From NCBI GenBank assembly GCA_963652365.1, contig CAVJTH010000007.1, forward strand, positions 28,731-92,730: a DNA stretch of 64,000 nt, written 5' to 3'. Below the pieces are notes generated by a model. It saw only the letters and a program-made list of their open reading frames with translations, did not search any database and had not been told where the DNA came from. The first letter of the stretch is position 1; each line of letters begins with the position of its first letter. This document shows positions 53,101 to 61,600 of this stretch, piece after piece. The stretch is from Hallerella sp963652365 (lineage in GTDB: Bacteria > Fibrobacterota > Fibrobacteria > Fibrobacterales > Fibrobacteraceae). The position numbers and the translations under genes are program-made.

Positions 53101-56100
53101 TTGGGAATTCATAGGCATAGAGAGAAATTTAGTGTTACGGTCGCTGTATTACTTATGGGGTATGGACATGATTTGACCAGTGTTTATAACTGGAAAAATC
53201 GATCTTATAATTATAAACTATTTTGGAAGAAAATCTTTTTGAAGGAAGGAGAAATATACAATTTACCAGAAATAACTTTAGACCCATGGAATTCTATTGT
53301 AGGACTTGATAAAGATGGCGATAATAAAATGGAAATAGGTGTTGCGATAAAGATTTTGCCAGAATCGGCGGCTAAAAGAATAGCGGACCATTTTTCTAAA
53401 AAAGAAGAAAAAGACTTTTTTGTAAGAGGCCATATTATTCATGATTCTTATTCTGACCCAGAAGAGAAATTGAGTGATCATGATTACACATGGAATTCAA
53501 TTTGGAACGATGATATATGTAGAGATGAACAGAATAGGAGTTTATGCCCTAATGATGAGGTCTTGAAATATTGGTGGAATGATTTAGGAAAAGAGAACGT
53601 TTATTGGAAAATACAGAAAAAGACATTTTATTATGATAGAGGCTATTTTTCTTTAGAATCAGCTTCTCCGAGTTTAACCTGCAAACCTTCAAGTTCAATG
53701 AATAATAATACAAATAAAAAGTTTGTATGTACTGATGATGATTATGATGTTCACAAGGACATGGTCAAAATATCGATATCGCCGACAACTTCGCATGATA
53801 ACTATTCTTATGGGAATTATAATTGTTTTTGTGAAAATGATGGAAGCAATACAAATATTGCTGTTCAGTTAAAGTTAGAGGTGAAAGATAAATATTGGAA
53901 TCCTCAATATGGCTACAACAATTTGGCGAATACTTTTACGCGTTTTGATGCGGAGAATATCGCTTTATTCGACAGTGAAGGATATTGTAATTTGCAAGAT
54001 AACCCTTGCAATGTTTTTGATGGAAAAAATTGGATTGTTGATAAAAAAGAGGGAAAGTTGACCGCATTTGAAGCGGAAGAATTGTCTATGGTCCGAAAGG
54101 CGGAAAATCCCTTACTGTTTTCCGATGAATACGATTTAAATGATGAATTATCGGAATCTATCTATTCTTTAAAATTTTACAATGCGAAAAATGCTCCGGT
54201 CCCATTTAAAGCTGCTATAACATGGAATGAAAACGAGAAGTTTAATCGGCTTGACTTGAATAGTGATGATGTTGGCGAAGATTCTATTGTAACCCCGAAA
54301 ATAAAAGATCCGTTGTCGCTTTCTTTTTATGTGGCGCCGAAAATGTCCGTTTTGGAAGCCGCAAAATCATCTAAAGATATTGTGACTGACTATCCATTTT
54401 TGAGTGGCGATTTTTCCGGTATTGAAAATGCGATACAAGCAAAATGTGATGATTGTAAGTTTTATCGCGGCCTCGCTTCGGGATTGCATTTTAGCGTTGG
54501 GGATTGGAATGTGGAAAATTGGAGTGATAATCTTGAGTGCGAGGGCTTGATCAAAAATCCTTTGACGGCAACGGATGCTTCTCCCAGATTGTTTACATCG
54601 CTAGAAAACTTGGATTCCTATTATCCTGGAAGGAATGTACTGAGCAGTAGTTATACGTATCGGGTGAAAGAAGAAGATTCGAAAGGATTAGATTACTGGA
54701 AAGTTCCCGAAAGCATATTTTTAGAGACAATGCCTAATAAGGACAGGCCGGTAATTGATAATGGAAATGTTCCTAGCGGAGATTTTCATTTGCAAATTAC
54801 GACGCCTGGTTGGAACCCTGAAGAAAATGAAGGCGTATGGAGTGCAAAAAATGAAGGGGAAACTTGCAAATCTACCGCTTCATTCATTTGGTCTCAACAA
54901 AAGCCTTGGAATTATAATCGGAGTGATTTGGTTCATAAAATTTCTCTCGATGATGTGGAAAAACAGGATTCCAGTAATGAAATTCTTGGCAAGCCTTGGA
55001 TGAAAAAAGTGGAAATAGGAATGCCTTATATATATGCGCGAGGCTCGGAGGGAGAATGCGAATCTGGTGGAGAAAGAAAATTACATTCGTATTATACCGC
55101 AGAATACGATGACAATGAAAAACAATTCTCTGTGAATCGGGGACATCCAGTAAATTACAATGTTCGCGAACCAGAAAAGGTTACACTTAGAGGACGTGTT
55201 CCCGGAAGAGATCAAAAATGGAATCTATTTTATGTCCAAAATGGAATTCAGCACTTTTTAAAATCTGGGATACAGGATACGATTCCTGTTGAAGAGCCTT
55301 ATCCCATCTTAGATTATTCTGAAATGAATCGTCTTCAGGGAAATACATCCTTTTTCCTCACCTATGGCGGAACAAAAGGACAGACATATTTTCGTCAGCT
55401 TGATATGCATGTCGGGAGTCTTTTGAAATCGGGAGAAGGTGGCGTTGCTCAATCCATGTATGGAGAAATTTCTGTCGATTTTGAACCTGGAACTTGGGGT
55501 GAAAATGATGTGGATGTTACGGTTCGAACGATTCCGAAGGCTGGCGAGTATAATTTTGAAGCATTTAAAAATTTAGTTGTTGTTGGCCCTGTTATCGAGA
55601 TTTTGCCGTCTCATGACTTTTCGAAATTGCCAGACTCTCTTTGGCCTTTGATTCATGTAAGATTACAGTGTAATGCATTGAATAAGGTTAATCCGACGGA
55701 ACTTAAGATATTTAAACCTGATTTTTCAACGATGAAAATAACTCCGTTAGAAAGTCAAAATGTGATTGCCTTTGATAAAAATAACAATATACTTGCTTGG
55801 GATGATTCTAGTTTTGACGCCAAGTGTGGGGCAATTGAAATAGCGGCTAAAACGAAATCTTTTTCCACATTTGTTGTTTTGGATAGCGAATCATTGAAAA
55901 ATGTAGAATTGGCGGATACAAGTTTAACGGAAAAATATGACCTTCAGTGTGGCGAGATGCCGATGGATAGCCTTTGGATGGGGACCGCTAATGGATGGTT
56001 GGAGTATCCTTATCCGTGTTCTGGCAAGAGTAATTACTTGCTGCAACTGCGTTCGGGAACCTCTGTTGTTGCGGAACATCAAGCCGCTTCTACAAGTCCA

Positions 56101-58731
56101 ATTGTATGGAATGTTCGCCAATCGGATATCGTTTCGATGGAGAATTTTTACGATTCTCGGATGATCATTTATGGGGTAGATGGAAAAACAGCTCAATTCC
56201 GTGGGCCGATGGTTCGTATGGATTCCATTGCTCCGGTGATAAGTGATGTGGAAATTTCTGTCGTGGAAAATCATGAAGATCGTATTTTGCAGGTGGATGT
56301 TTCTGCGATCGATTTGGGCTCTGGAATTTCTAAAACTCGTTTGGATGTTTATTTCGGTGGCAATCTTCTTGAAAGTCGTACCGTTTTTGGAAAAGAACAT
56401 TTGGCGGAAAATTTTGTGCTGAACAGAAACGTTCTTTATGGTTGTATTGGTTGCAAGGCAACTGTGAATGCCTTTGTGGAAGATTACGGTCATAACTATG
56501 CCAAAGCGACATTACAATCGGAAAGGCTTTATCCTTATCCTCTGTCGCTTGTTTTGTGGTACCCGCTTTCTGAAGGAGTGGGAATAACCGCTTTTGAGGC
56601 TACTGGAAATGGTCCGCATATCGATCTTTCTGGAATGAAGTTTCCCTGGCAGAATGGAAAAAATCTCAGATTATTTGCTGGGGATAAGGCTGTCGGCAAA
56701 GGTAGTATGCAAATTTTAGATTCCTTGGTTTCATTCAGCATTGAGCTTGGACTTGTTGCCGGACATTCTGCAGGAACCGTATTGGGTTGGCAGTGTGATA
56801 ATGCATGGAGGATTGGTATAGATTCTGTTGGGCATTATTATTTGGAAACTACATCGGAAAGAATAACTTTCCATACAAAAGCGGAACGAAATATAAGAAA
56901 CCATATTGTTTTGACTATTGATCAAAATCGGGTTTGTCTTTACAAGAATGGTTCTTTTGTAGAGAATCAGGTCTTGTCGTCGCATTTAGTTTTTGGAGAT
57001 GGTGGGAAACCATTGCTAGGTGGAATTGGAAATTCCAAGTCAATTGTCGGAGAGGTGTCCAATGTAAGAATCTATCGGTCTGTACTCACTTCTTCGCAAG
57101 TTTCCGACTTGTATCGTGATGATTTGGATTTGGCATCGGGAGATATTCTAGCTGTTCGTGCTGTAACATTAGATCGAGGAAATCTTGCTGTCGATCAGTC
57201 CTGTGGTGTGGCGGGAATGGCTTATCTTCGTCAAAGGACTGCTATTGATGTGGATAAAATGACATGGAATGTGAGTGCCAAGACAGGACGCTATAAACTC
57301 TACTTGTTGTCTTTGAATTATGCTTCGGAAGTATCTGAGGTGGAAGTTTTTGTAAATGGAGATTCACGAGGAATTTATACGATAGAATCGACAGGACTCT
57401 GGAAGAGTGTTCGTGTGGATGATTTAACTTTGGGACTTGTTGCTGGAGAGAATCGTATTGCTATTCGTCCGATAGGGAACCTTGGGATTGCTGCGCTTGC
57501 TCTTGTTGATGAAACAAAAAATCTTTCGGCTGAGGTAATAAATTATGGGGAGCAGGAATGGATAAATCCAGATGCGCGTGTTTTGGTGCAGATGCATTAT
57601 GAAAATCAAGGCGATGTTTCTTGGATTAGGCCGAAATTTCAATTGAAAAATCTAACTGATTCTGCTTTCTCTGGTACTCGGATTCGGTATTATTACCATG
57701 GCGAGGGAGCGAATGTACAGGCGACTTCTTTCTATCCGAGTGCACCGATGTCTGTTGTTCCCGATGCTGGTGGTTCTTTTTATGGAGAATTGGAATTGAC
57801 GGAATCGATACCGGCTTATGGAACGCCTTATTTTGGAAATGGTCCTCAAATAGGCTTGCACCGAGTTGATTACTATTTTCCGTGGAATACGAACGATGAC
57901 CCGAGCTATGCGGATGGAGCGAAAAATTCTTATGTGGAGGCAAAAGGCGTCGCTTTGCTTGATGTGAACGGTTTTCTTTTAAATAATTGGAACTGTCATG
58001 ATGCAAATGGCCCGATGGATCAAAAACGAAAAAGCGCTCGAGTTCTTGCAAAGGATTCGAAATTGGGGTCTAATCAGTCCAGTCTTGTAACGATGCTCGT
58101 CGAAAATACAGGAAAGGCGCCCATAGATGGCTTTGAAATTCGTTACTACTATCGGGATGATTCCGGGGAACAGGAATTAGATGTTTATAGCAGTCCCTTT
58201 GCTGAAGGGCGCAAGATTGCTGCCGGCGGTAACCTTTATTATGTGTCATTCCTTTATCCAAATACGATTCTCAATCCTGGCGAAAAATCCGATTTTGGAA
58301 ATGGCGTAAGTTTTGAAATTCACTATCCCGGATGGGCTGCTGAATTTGATGCATCTGACGATCCGTCACATTACGGTCTTGGAGACAATGATTTGTCTGT
58401 GGCTGATTCGGCGCTTGTGCTCGATTTGAAAGGCAACTTGTTATGGGGGAAAGTTCCCCAGCCTAGATTTAGCGATGATTTCCAGACGCGAGATGTTTAT
58501 GAAGATTTGATCGATGTCGATGGGGATGTCGTCTATATAAATGTTTCCCAAAGGGGGACTTATACGCTTGAAACGGTGAATGCCGTCGGAATGCCTCTTG
58601 TTCTCCTGTTTAGCGGGGTATGGGGCGAAGGCGAACATTCCGTTTCTCTAGCAAACTACACACTCACGCCGGGGAGTTATCTTGTTCTTCGTCGAGGAAG
58701 CGAGATTCTTTCTTGGAAACTTTTCAGATAA
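47182..58731 (+). CDS. Giant secreted multidomain surface protein (3849 aa)
   Basis: The signal peptide is at about 1-22 (cleaved near HSFG). Residues about 25-330 resemble an alpha/beta-hydrolase of the PGAP1/lipase type (YIVISEGVSGLVVREYI, then FFDTPHEGTG), but Gly142 sits where the nucleophile Ser should be. Residues about 800-1900 are beta-rich with repeated Ig-like starts (DTTAPI, DRVAPV, RDVPDI) and a FlgD-like Ig domain at about 1800-1895. A LamG-like domain is at about 3122-3313, a CBM6/35-like domain at about 3325-3440, two CBM3-like domains at about 3457-3605 and 3618-3758, and a beta-rich end, perhaps a sorting domain, at about 3770-3849. Start ATG 47182 follows GAGAAG. AT-rich. 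Overall function unknown; probably cell-surface glycan binding. Confidence 0.82.
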   Translation: MHKGGIVVFIFLCFFFSHSFGSVESYRNSLFVFLSDKGGSSNPYVKSGIYDYVSTRITGDIGNLYPYSIDVSSRSASDLSSIFSNHGSNSVFAKALEHWFENSSDGLLLNWKKRCGNKCALTDLKKIRPDVLPLRYIVISEGVSGLVVREYIQGNSYAGDISKVLFFDTPHEGTGFADQALFQGLESYSLKKPDIKNLSALIPLALSAYVFGGLDALQDAVISVVQSVVLGMAQNAGNISTAFSEAALFGEYAENSDALWYLAQDASFDDKKYADIIAESKADVKANIGEIQWFNSTGMKTGFGSPSYGIVYSYGFPTVGNGRRTYNDFGEQVKNHIPKEKLKQVFVDSLKNVLLNAGIDGSDLRESVSNLADELLKGDLSSEGRKIVGEFVEKYQSLGNALDDSKLFGYIQGLSELRSLKINMDDLPGSALKILRVLEKFIPEAYKSELYSVFIENFSPEVADVLGNAANCAVSKGLSRNCVLAGLSVSAKNLSNYGLNFFDEGIFDVPVYSAYGLNVSSFKNASVSRVGYDLGNYIENNSRLKEYKELLSNVGRLETVRNKLDVGLRVGCNLLMSPYDEICKAAAFAANVVLIADMSGKTAKLAQNIETLKDNKHLSLSAAIKKTDSFSYDGLDGKVSFDYPDLEKLLFDSPKISMSSISKKGNEDNALDSIIPLMLFGTCESDIYDVASLENKCQVIDNGERISQDSQNVSLYASSFAEETAVSAAVGDKLLSVKDIRFNADVKQSTPLEVLNYWKWKAPTVRKHIYEYRFVVDDLQPDSLRQIMLDFNAGVRMAYERKGDAWVARLRIGGGEWSKAVAVSNPVRSDGLFVFRPKEFFDLDFEDEEHLLSSIQKEGPNMVNLYVVNKLGMTGTAEFTYLFESTPPLLEQGWPRAFATLSRIDNPYIYFNKQDGVPNFSDMSVSLICFDAGNESVGKVNAKYELIDETRGTYKISADIESLWSSDSLRSGNYILEWNVGFLDDQGKRTSAKLRTMVYIDRDVPDIELSLKQKNVSGKNIADSWGVVINNGPESDRILRALRIFVEKSNGTTIPVKSIEDNGERVISFGWQKGIPNFEGKAKLIVQAIDYAYSSEEFENLLADSIKGNETLLWDKVARKNGSGNYVFADGFNGVLLETEIVIDTTAPIISDNSLVATVLHEDLHGDYPAFIFQDDKMRLGVNDTLKFVFDIKENLLGRDSTIISVQLLFNDENHDTHKVYNRNIALSATNKSFRFIEPEANRLQDGIYDVLIKLTDDVGNTFDTTIYKGLVVDRVAPVVIELMNGDVSFSNVSELRKSKAYVSQIADKSFNRTDLSCYAKVSVGEKNTGWFFVGKEQSSKNGNTNIPFEFSLQDKISDLPNGLWTVRFGCFDGVGNYGEVVDFFGMGRRYPRITFPEEGMGDYFGERVLIEGTTPNPIVKNRDDKNASFSIEWCKIGSSECSSENVSYLTKTVSEQPKALAIWNTNGLKGSYVIRLKVKGCDYSEENCDSAITERIVSFADGIIAAEIDKEALPKLVLEDFPKEQVPASDASIRLKLDGFDTSKWSMNVDIEVQSQKDSSVFVPAKKVFFGTVMASPFNGEPLVKKDGLSVWQTGKTWNVFWKGKAESSAEEITPQLSLKYQKETVRFVDSESILPQEDVSVAMPVIGGENIEIPAYNASRNWIIDDGEILIQFESDSAFIVDISSVKDGKNKIYCGKNSVVAGNAISMSKESPVLYVNPRQYTSNIVWNGLTQENLYPGGSEVRLHAYAYRKNDKTKLIFYESSWNQLVEDFSIIMDNRAMKEFYVGLSSGETNSENSFALSKFSFEFGIAGRPAYVSAEIIGPNGKVVRKLMDNSFLLAGVSKTAYSVSWDGMSETGFAMMEEGNYELKITAKRGDKEKTLSHEFELILSNKLIPAPTEVVREGEYPAALMADEAVLDEMGYLRYYGNPDYLLEADVTAVTLPSSQREIEYHWTMDGVQHPVFFEKNRYSLGIHRHREKFSVTVAVLLMGYGHDLTSVYNWKNRSYNYKLFWKKIFLKEGEIYNLPEITLDPWNSIVGLDKDGDNKMEIGVAIKILPESAAKRIADHFSKKEEKDFFVRGHIIHDSYSDPEEKLSDHDYTWNSIWNDDICRDEQNRSLCPNDEVLKYWWNDLGKENVYWKIQKKTFYYDRGYFSLESASPSLTCKPSSSMNNNTNKKFVCTDDDYDVHKDMVKISISPTTSHDNYSYGNYNCFCENDGSNTNIAVQLKLEVKDKYWNPQYGYNNLANTFTRFDAENIALFDSEGYCNLQDNPCNVFDGKNWIVDKKEGKLTAFEAEELSMVRKAENPLLFSDEYDLNDELSESIYSLKFYNAKNAPVPFKAAITWNENEKFNRLDLNSDDVGEDSIVTPKIKDPLSLSFYVAPKMSVLEAAKSSKDIVTDYPFLSGDFSGIENAIQAKCDDCKFYRGLASGLHFSVGDWNVENWSDNLECEGLIKNPLTATDASPRLFTSLENLDSYYPGRNVLSSSYTYRVKEEDSKGLDYWKVPESIFLETMPNKDRPVIDNGNVPSGDFHLQITTPGWNPEENEGVWSAKNEGETCKSTASFIWSQQKPWNYNRSDLVHKISLDDVEKQDSSNEILGKPWMKKVEIGMPYIYARGSEGECESGGERKLHSYYTAEYDDNEKQFSVNRGHPVNYNVREPEKVTLRGRVPGRDQKWNLFYVQNGIQHFLKSGIQDTIPVEEPYPILDYSEMNRLQGNTSFFLTYGGTKGQTYFRQLDMHVGSLLKSGEGGVAQSMYGEISVDFEPGTWGENDVDVTVRTIPKAGEYNFEAFKNLVVVGPVIEILPSHDFSKLPDSLWPLIHVRLQCNALNKVNPTELKIFKPDFSTMKITPLESQNVIAFDKNNNILAWDDSSFDAKCGAIEIAAKTKSFSTFVVLDSESLKNVELADTSLTEKYDLQCGEMPMDSLWMGTANGWLEYPYPCSGKSNYLLQLRSGTSVVAEHQAASTSPIVWNVRQSDIVSMENFYDSRMIIYGVDGKTAQFRGPMVRMDSIAPVISDVEISVVENHEDRILQVDVSAIDLGSGISKTRLDVYFGGNLLESRTVFGKEHLAENFVLNRNVLYGCIGCKATVNAFVEDYGHNYAKATLQSERLYPYPLSLVLWYPLSEGVGITAFEATGNGPHIDLSGMKFPWQNGKNLRLFAGDKAVGKGSMQILDSLVSFSIELGLVAGHSAGTVLGWQCDNAWRIGIDSVGHYYLETTSERITFHTKAERNIRNHIVLTIDQNRVCLYKNGSFVENQVLSSHLVFGDGGKPLLGGIGNSKSIVGEVSNVRIYRSVLTSSQVSDLYRDDLDLASGDILAVRAVTLDRGNLAVDQSCGVAGMAYLRQRTAIDVDKMTWNVSAKTGRYKLYLLSLNYASEVSEVEVFVNGDSRGIYTIESTGLWKSVRVDDLTLGLVAGENRIAIRPIGNLGIAALALVDETKNLSAEVINYGEQEWINPDARVLVQMHYENQGDVSWIRPKFQLKNLTDSAFSGTRIRYYYHGEGANVQATSFYPSAPMSVVPDAGGSFYGELELTESIPAYGTPYFGNGPQIGLHRVDYYFPWNTNDDPSYADGAKNSYVEAKGVALLDVNGFLLNNWNCHDANGPMDQKRKSARVLAKDSKLGSNQSSLVTMLVENTGKAPIDGFEIRYYYRDDSGEQELDVYSSPFAEGRKIAAGGNLYYVSFLYPNTILNPGEKSDFGNGVSFEIHYPGWAAEFDASDDPSHYGLGDNDLSVADSALVLDLKGNLLWGKVPQPRFSDDFQTRDVYEDLIDVDGDVVYINVSQRGTYTLETVNAVGMPLVLLFSGVWGEGEHSVSLANYTLTPGSYLVLRRGSEILSWKLFR

Positions 58732-58741
58732 GGAGTTCACC

Positions 58742-59464
58742 ATGAAAACAACAGAGCTTAAGTTATTCCGGGATTGTAAGGCGGTAGGCGCTATCGCTGG
58801 AATCGGCTTTTTATTGCTTGCGTTGAACGCTTGTGCGACCGATGCCGACAGCTTTGACGCAGCGACGGTTTGTCCTGCGGAGGGAACAAACATTTATGGG
58901 ATGCCTAACCGCGGAACATTTATCGATGAACGCGATGGACAAGAATACAAATATACGACGATTGGCGGTCAAGTCTGGATGGCGCAGAATTTAAATTACA
59001 AAACGGATTATAGTGTGAAAAATGATTTGTATAAAGATTGTTCCGAGTGTGGACTTTGGTATTGTTTGTCCCTTGATCCTCTAAGTAGAGAACCTTTTGA
59101 TTCTGTGTGCCCGACTGGATGGAGGGTTCCGACGGTGGATGATTGGAAAGAATTATTGGCATCAATAGGGAGTAAGGATAAAGCTCTGGATGTGTTGCTT
59201 TCGGAAACATGGAGCGACTACTTTCAGGGAACAAATGAATGTGGCTTTAATGGAGTGCAAACGGGTTATGTAATTATTCAAAATCCAGAAACTCCGGACT
59301 ACGGAAAATCGGAACCTTTTTCGCTTGGAGGTGGTGCCAGCTGGTGGACGCAAAAGAGATCAAGACCCAGGCATGTCATATATATTTTCTTTGATAGAGA
59401 CGAGATAGAATTCCAAGAAGGTCTTTATTATTATTACTACAGTCTTCGCTGTGTAAAAAACTAG
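58742..59464 (+). CDS. FISUMP-domain lipoprotein, downstream copy
   Basis: A 240-residue paralogue of the gene at 46476, with a signal ending in lipobox LNAC. The FISUMP core is GTFIDERDGQEYKYTTIGGQ then VWMAQNLNY, followed by CPTGWRVPTVDDWKELL and ending YYSLRCVKN. The start is set by AAGGAG just upstream and by the signal peptide. It begins 10 bp after the giant gene, so the order FISUMP-giant-FISUMP looks like one operon. The two copies share about 85 bp of very similar DNA around their DERDGQEY blocks. Confidence 0.88.
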   Translation: MKTTELKLFRDCKAVGAIAGIGFLLLALNACATDADSFDAATVCPAEGTNIYGMPNRGTFIDERDGQEYKYTTIGGQVWMAQNLNYKTDYSVKNDLYKDCSECGLWYCLSLDPLSREPFDSVCPTGWRVPTVDDWKELLASIGSKDKALDVLLSETWSDYFQGTNECGFNGVQTGYVIIQNPETPDYGKSEPFSLGGGASWWTQKRSRPRHVIYIFFDRDEIEFQEGLYYYYYSLRCVKN

Positions 59465-59509
59465 AATGATTATGATTGCGAATTTCATCCGCTGCATAAA
59501 GGACTAAAG

Positions 59510-60151
59510 ATGCGAAAAATTTTATGGTTGATGGTTTTGTCTATTTCGATTGTTCAAGCGTTAACTTTGGAAAATGTGCGGGCTGATTTACGGAAAAGCA
59601 TGATGGCGTCCGATTCCGTTGAAATAGGCATCAGAACAACGGTTTCTTCTTCAGCGATGTCAGGTTTCCAGGGAATGACCATGTATCTTGTGCGGAAAGG
59701 CTCCTCGAAAATTTATGCGGAAGTCAAAATGCCCATGATGAACCAGCGGACGATAATCAACGGAAACCGAATGAAATCAATCGATTTGGATTCTCGGAAA
59801 TATCAGGTTCTCCCCTATAACGGGGAGTCCTTTCCGATGATGTCCTATGCGAACTTTAACCCGCTAGATTCTGGCGAATGGTCCGAACCGAGACTTGTTT
59901 CGGGTAGTCTCTATTCGATCAAAGGGGCGAAAGGAACGCTTTACTACGATTCAAAAAAGAAGCGCATCGACAGAATGGAAACGGAAGACTCGGATAAATC
60001 GACTTTGACGGAATTTTCCTACGATGTGGAAAATAACCTGAAGACGATGACCATCCGAGTCTCTGCGCAAGGCGTCGAAACCGCCATTGTGACGGAGGTT
60101 TTGAAACTTCGCCATTCCAGGGATTTTCCGGACAGGCTGTTTGAATTTTGA
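59510..60151 (+). CDS. LolA-like outer-membrane lipoprotein-sorting family protein
   Basis: A 213-residue exported protein with a signal peptide at about 1-17 (ends VQA). The mature part has the beta-sheet pattern of LolA/LolB-fold proteins: DSVEIGIRTTV, MTMYLVRKGSSKIYAEVKMP, INGNRMKSIDLDSRKYQVLPY, and DSKKKRIDRMET. It could be a periplasmic carrier of a lipidated or hydrophobic cargo. It follows the second FISUMP gene by 45 bp with AAAGGA before the ATG. It is moderately AT-rich and may belong to the giant-protein operon. Confidence 0.65.
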   Translation: MRKILWLMVLSISIVQALTLENVRADLRKSMMASDSVEIGIRTTVSSSAMSGFQGMTMYLVRKGSSKIYAEVKMPMMNQRTIINGNRMKSIDLDSRKYQVLPYNGESFPMMSYANFNPLDSGEWSEPRLVSGSLYSIKGAKGTLYYDSKKKRIDRMETEDSDKSTLTEFSYDVENNLKTMTIRVSAQGVETAIVTEVLKLRHSRDFPDRLFEF

Positions 60152-60193
60152 CGCAAATTCTTGACTTCCGCTTTTTCTTTTCCGCGCCTTTTC

Positions 60194-60199
60194 TATAAT
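60194..60199 (+). promoter_or_regulatory. -10-like hexamer TATAAT, 6 nt before the murC-like ATG
   Basis: A perfect TATAAT is followed by ATCGCC and the ATG at 60206. The surrounding 14 bases differ at a single position from those before hisA. No Shine-Dalgarno. Confidence 0.45.
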
Positions 60200-60205
60200 A
60201 TCGCC

Positions 60206-61600
60206 ATGCTATCTCAAGACAAGTCTTTCTTTTTTGTCGGCGTTGCGGGTTCCGGTATGAGCGCGATTGCCGTGTATTTGGCGGGCAGGGGCTTTGCCGT
60301 TTCCGGTTCGGACCGAAAGTTCTCGGGAGCGGACGGTGACGGTATCCGGGAAAAGCTCGAAGCGGCGGGCGTTCGGACGTTTCCGCAGGACGGTTCGGGA
60401 ATTTGTCCGGGCCTTTCGGCAATCGTCGTGAGCACCGCCATCGAAGAATCGAATCCGGATTTGAAGCGCGCTCTGGAATTGGGGATTTCCCGGATGCATC
60501 GGAGCGAAATGCTCGCTAGGATTTCGGAAAGCGTCAAGACGATTTGCGTCAGCGGAACGAGCGGCAAGAGTACGGTGACCGGGATGATCTGGCATATTCT
60601 GAACGAGGCGAACCTTTTGCCTTCGCTGCTTTCCGGGGCGGGACTTGTTTCGCTCGAAAGGCGCGGAATGATCGGAAACGGAATCGCCGGAAAGGGCGAA
60701 TGGCTTGTCGCGGAATCCGACGAGAGCGACGGGACGCTTGTCCGCTATTCGCCGGAAATCGGTGTCATCCTGAACATCGGAAAGGATCACAAGGAAATTG
60801 CCGAGCTGCAAAGAATCTTTGCGGAATTTTCGGAGAACGTTACGGGCAAGGGCAAGCCGCTTATCGTGAACGAGGCGGACGAACTCGCGAACGCCTTTAG
60901 CGTGAACCATCTGGATGATTTTGGACTGGAAGCCAAGGCCGGCGTCCAGGGAATGGATTTTAGCCCCGAAGGCTATTCGATTGCATTCCGCGTGCGCCAT
61001 CGTGGAGAACTTGTCCGGTTCAAGGTGCCGCTCCCCGGTTTTCACAACATGATGAACGCGCTTGCCGCTGTCGCGGTTGCGCTCAAGGTCGGAGTCTCGC
61101 TCCGCAAGTGCGCCGAGGCGCTGGAAACTTTTGAAGGCATCCATCGTCGCCACCAGATTCTTGGGACTTTTCACGGCGTTACCGTGGTCGATGACTTTGC
61201 GCATAATCCGGCAAAGATTGCGGCGAGCATCCGCGCCGCGCAGGATTTTACGCAGGGACGCGTCATCGCTTATTTCCAGCCGCACGGATTCGGCCCGACC
61301 CGTTTTCTGCGAAACGACCTGGTCGATGCGATTTCAAAAACGCTTCGCTCCCAGGATGCGATATTTTTGAGCGAAATCTATTACGCCGGCGGAACGGTCA
61401 CGCGGGACATTTCGTCTGCGGATCTGGTCGAAGACCTCAAGCGGAAGAATGCGACCGCTTGCTTTGTTTCAAACCGGGGCGAATGCGGAAAAGAAATGGT
61501 CCGTTTTTCGACGCCGGGAGACACGATCCTGGTGATGGGTGCACGCGACCCGAGCCTTTCGGAATTTGCAAAAACCGTAGCGAAGGAACTGGAGAAATGA
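60206..61600 (+). CDS. murC: MurC-like Mur ligase (UDP-MurNAc:L-Ala ligase family)
   Basis: A 464-residue ATP-dependent ligase with the three Mur domains. The N-terminal Rossmann part is FFVGVAGSGMSAIAVYLAGRG. The central ATPase P-loop is SGTSGKSTVTGM (residues about 113-124), where the MurC consensus is GTHGKTT. It continues with AESDESDGTLVRYSP and NIGKDHKEI. The C-terminal domain has GFHNMMNALAAVAVALKVG, then DDFAHNPAKIAASI and IAYFQPHGFGPTR. It could be the true MurC, or a second ligase such as an Mpl-type tripeptide recycler. It is not in a division/wall cluster. It overlaps xseB by 4 bp. Confidence 0.75.
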   Translation: MLSQDKSFFFVGVAGSGMSAIAVYLAGRGFAVSGSDRKFSGADGDGIREKLEAAGVRTFPQDGSGICPGLSAIVVSTAIEESNPDLKRALELGISRMHRSEMLARISESVKTICVSGTSGKSTVTGMIWHILNEANLLPSLLSGAGLVSLERRGMIGNGIAGKGEWLVAESDESDGTLVRYSPEIGVILNIGKDHKEIAELQRIFAEFSENVTGKGKPLIVNEADELANAFSVNHLDDFGLEAKAGVQGMDFSPEGYSIAFRVRHRGELVRFKVPLPGFHNMMNALAAVAVALKVGVSLRKCAEALETFEGIHRRHQILGTFHGVTVVDDFAHNPAKIAASIRAAQDFTQGRVIAYFQPHGFGPTRFLRNDLVDAISKTLRSQDAIFLSEIYYAGGTVTRDISSADLVEDLKRKNATACFVSNRGECGKEMVRFSTPGDTILVMGARDPSLSEFAKTVAKELEK

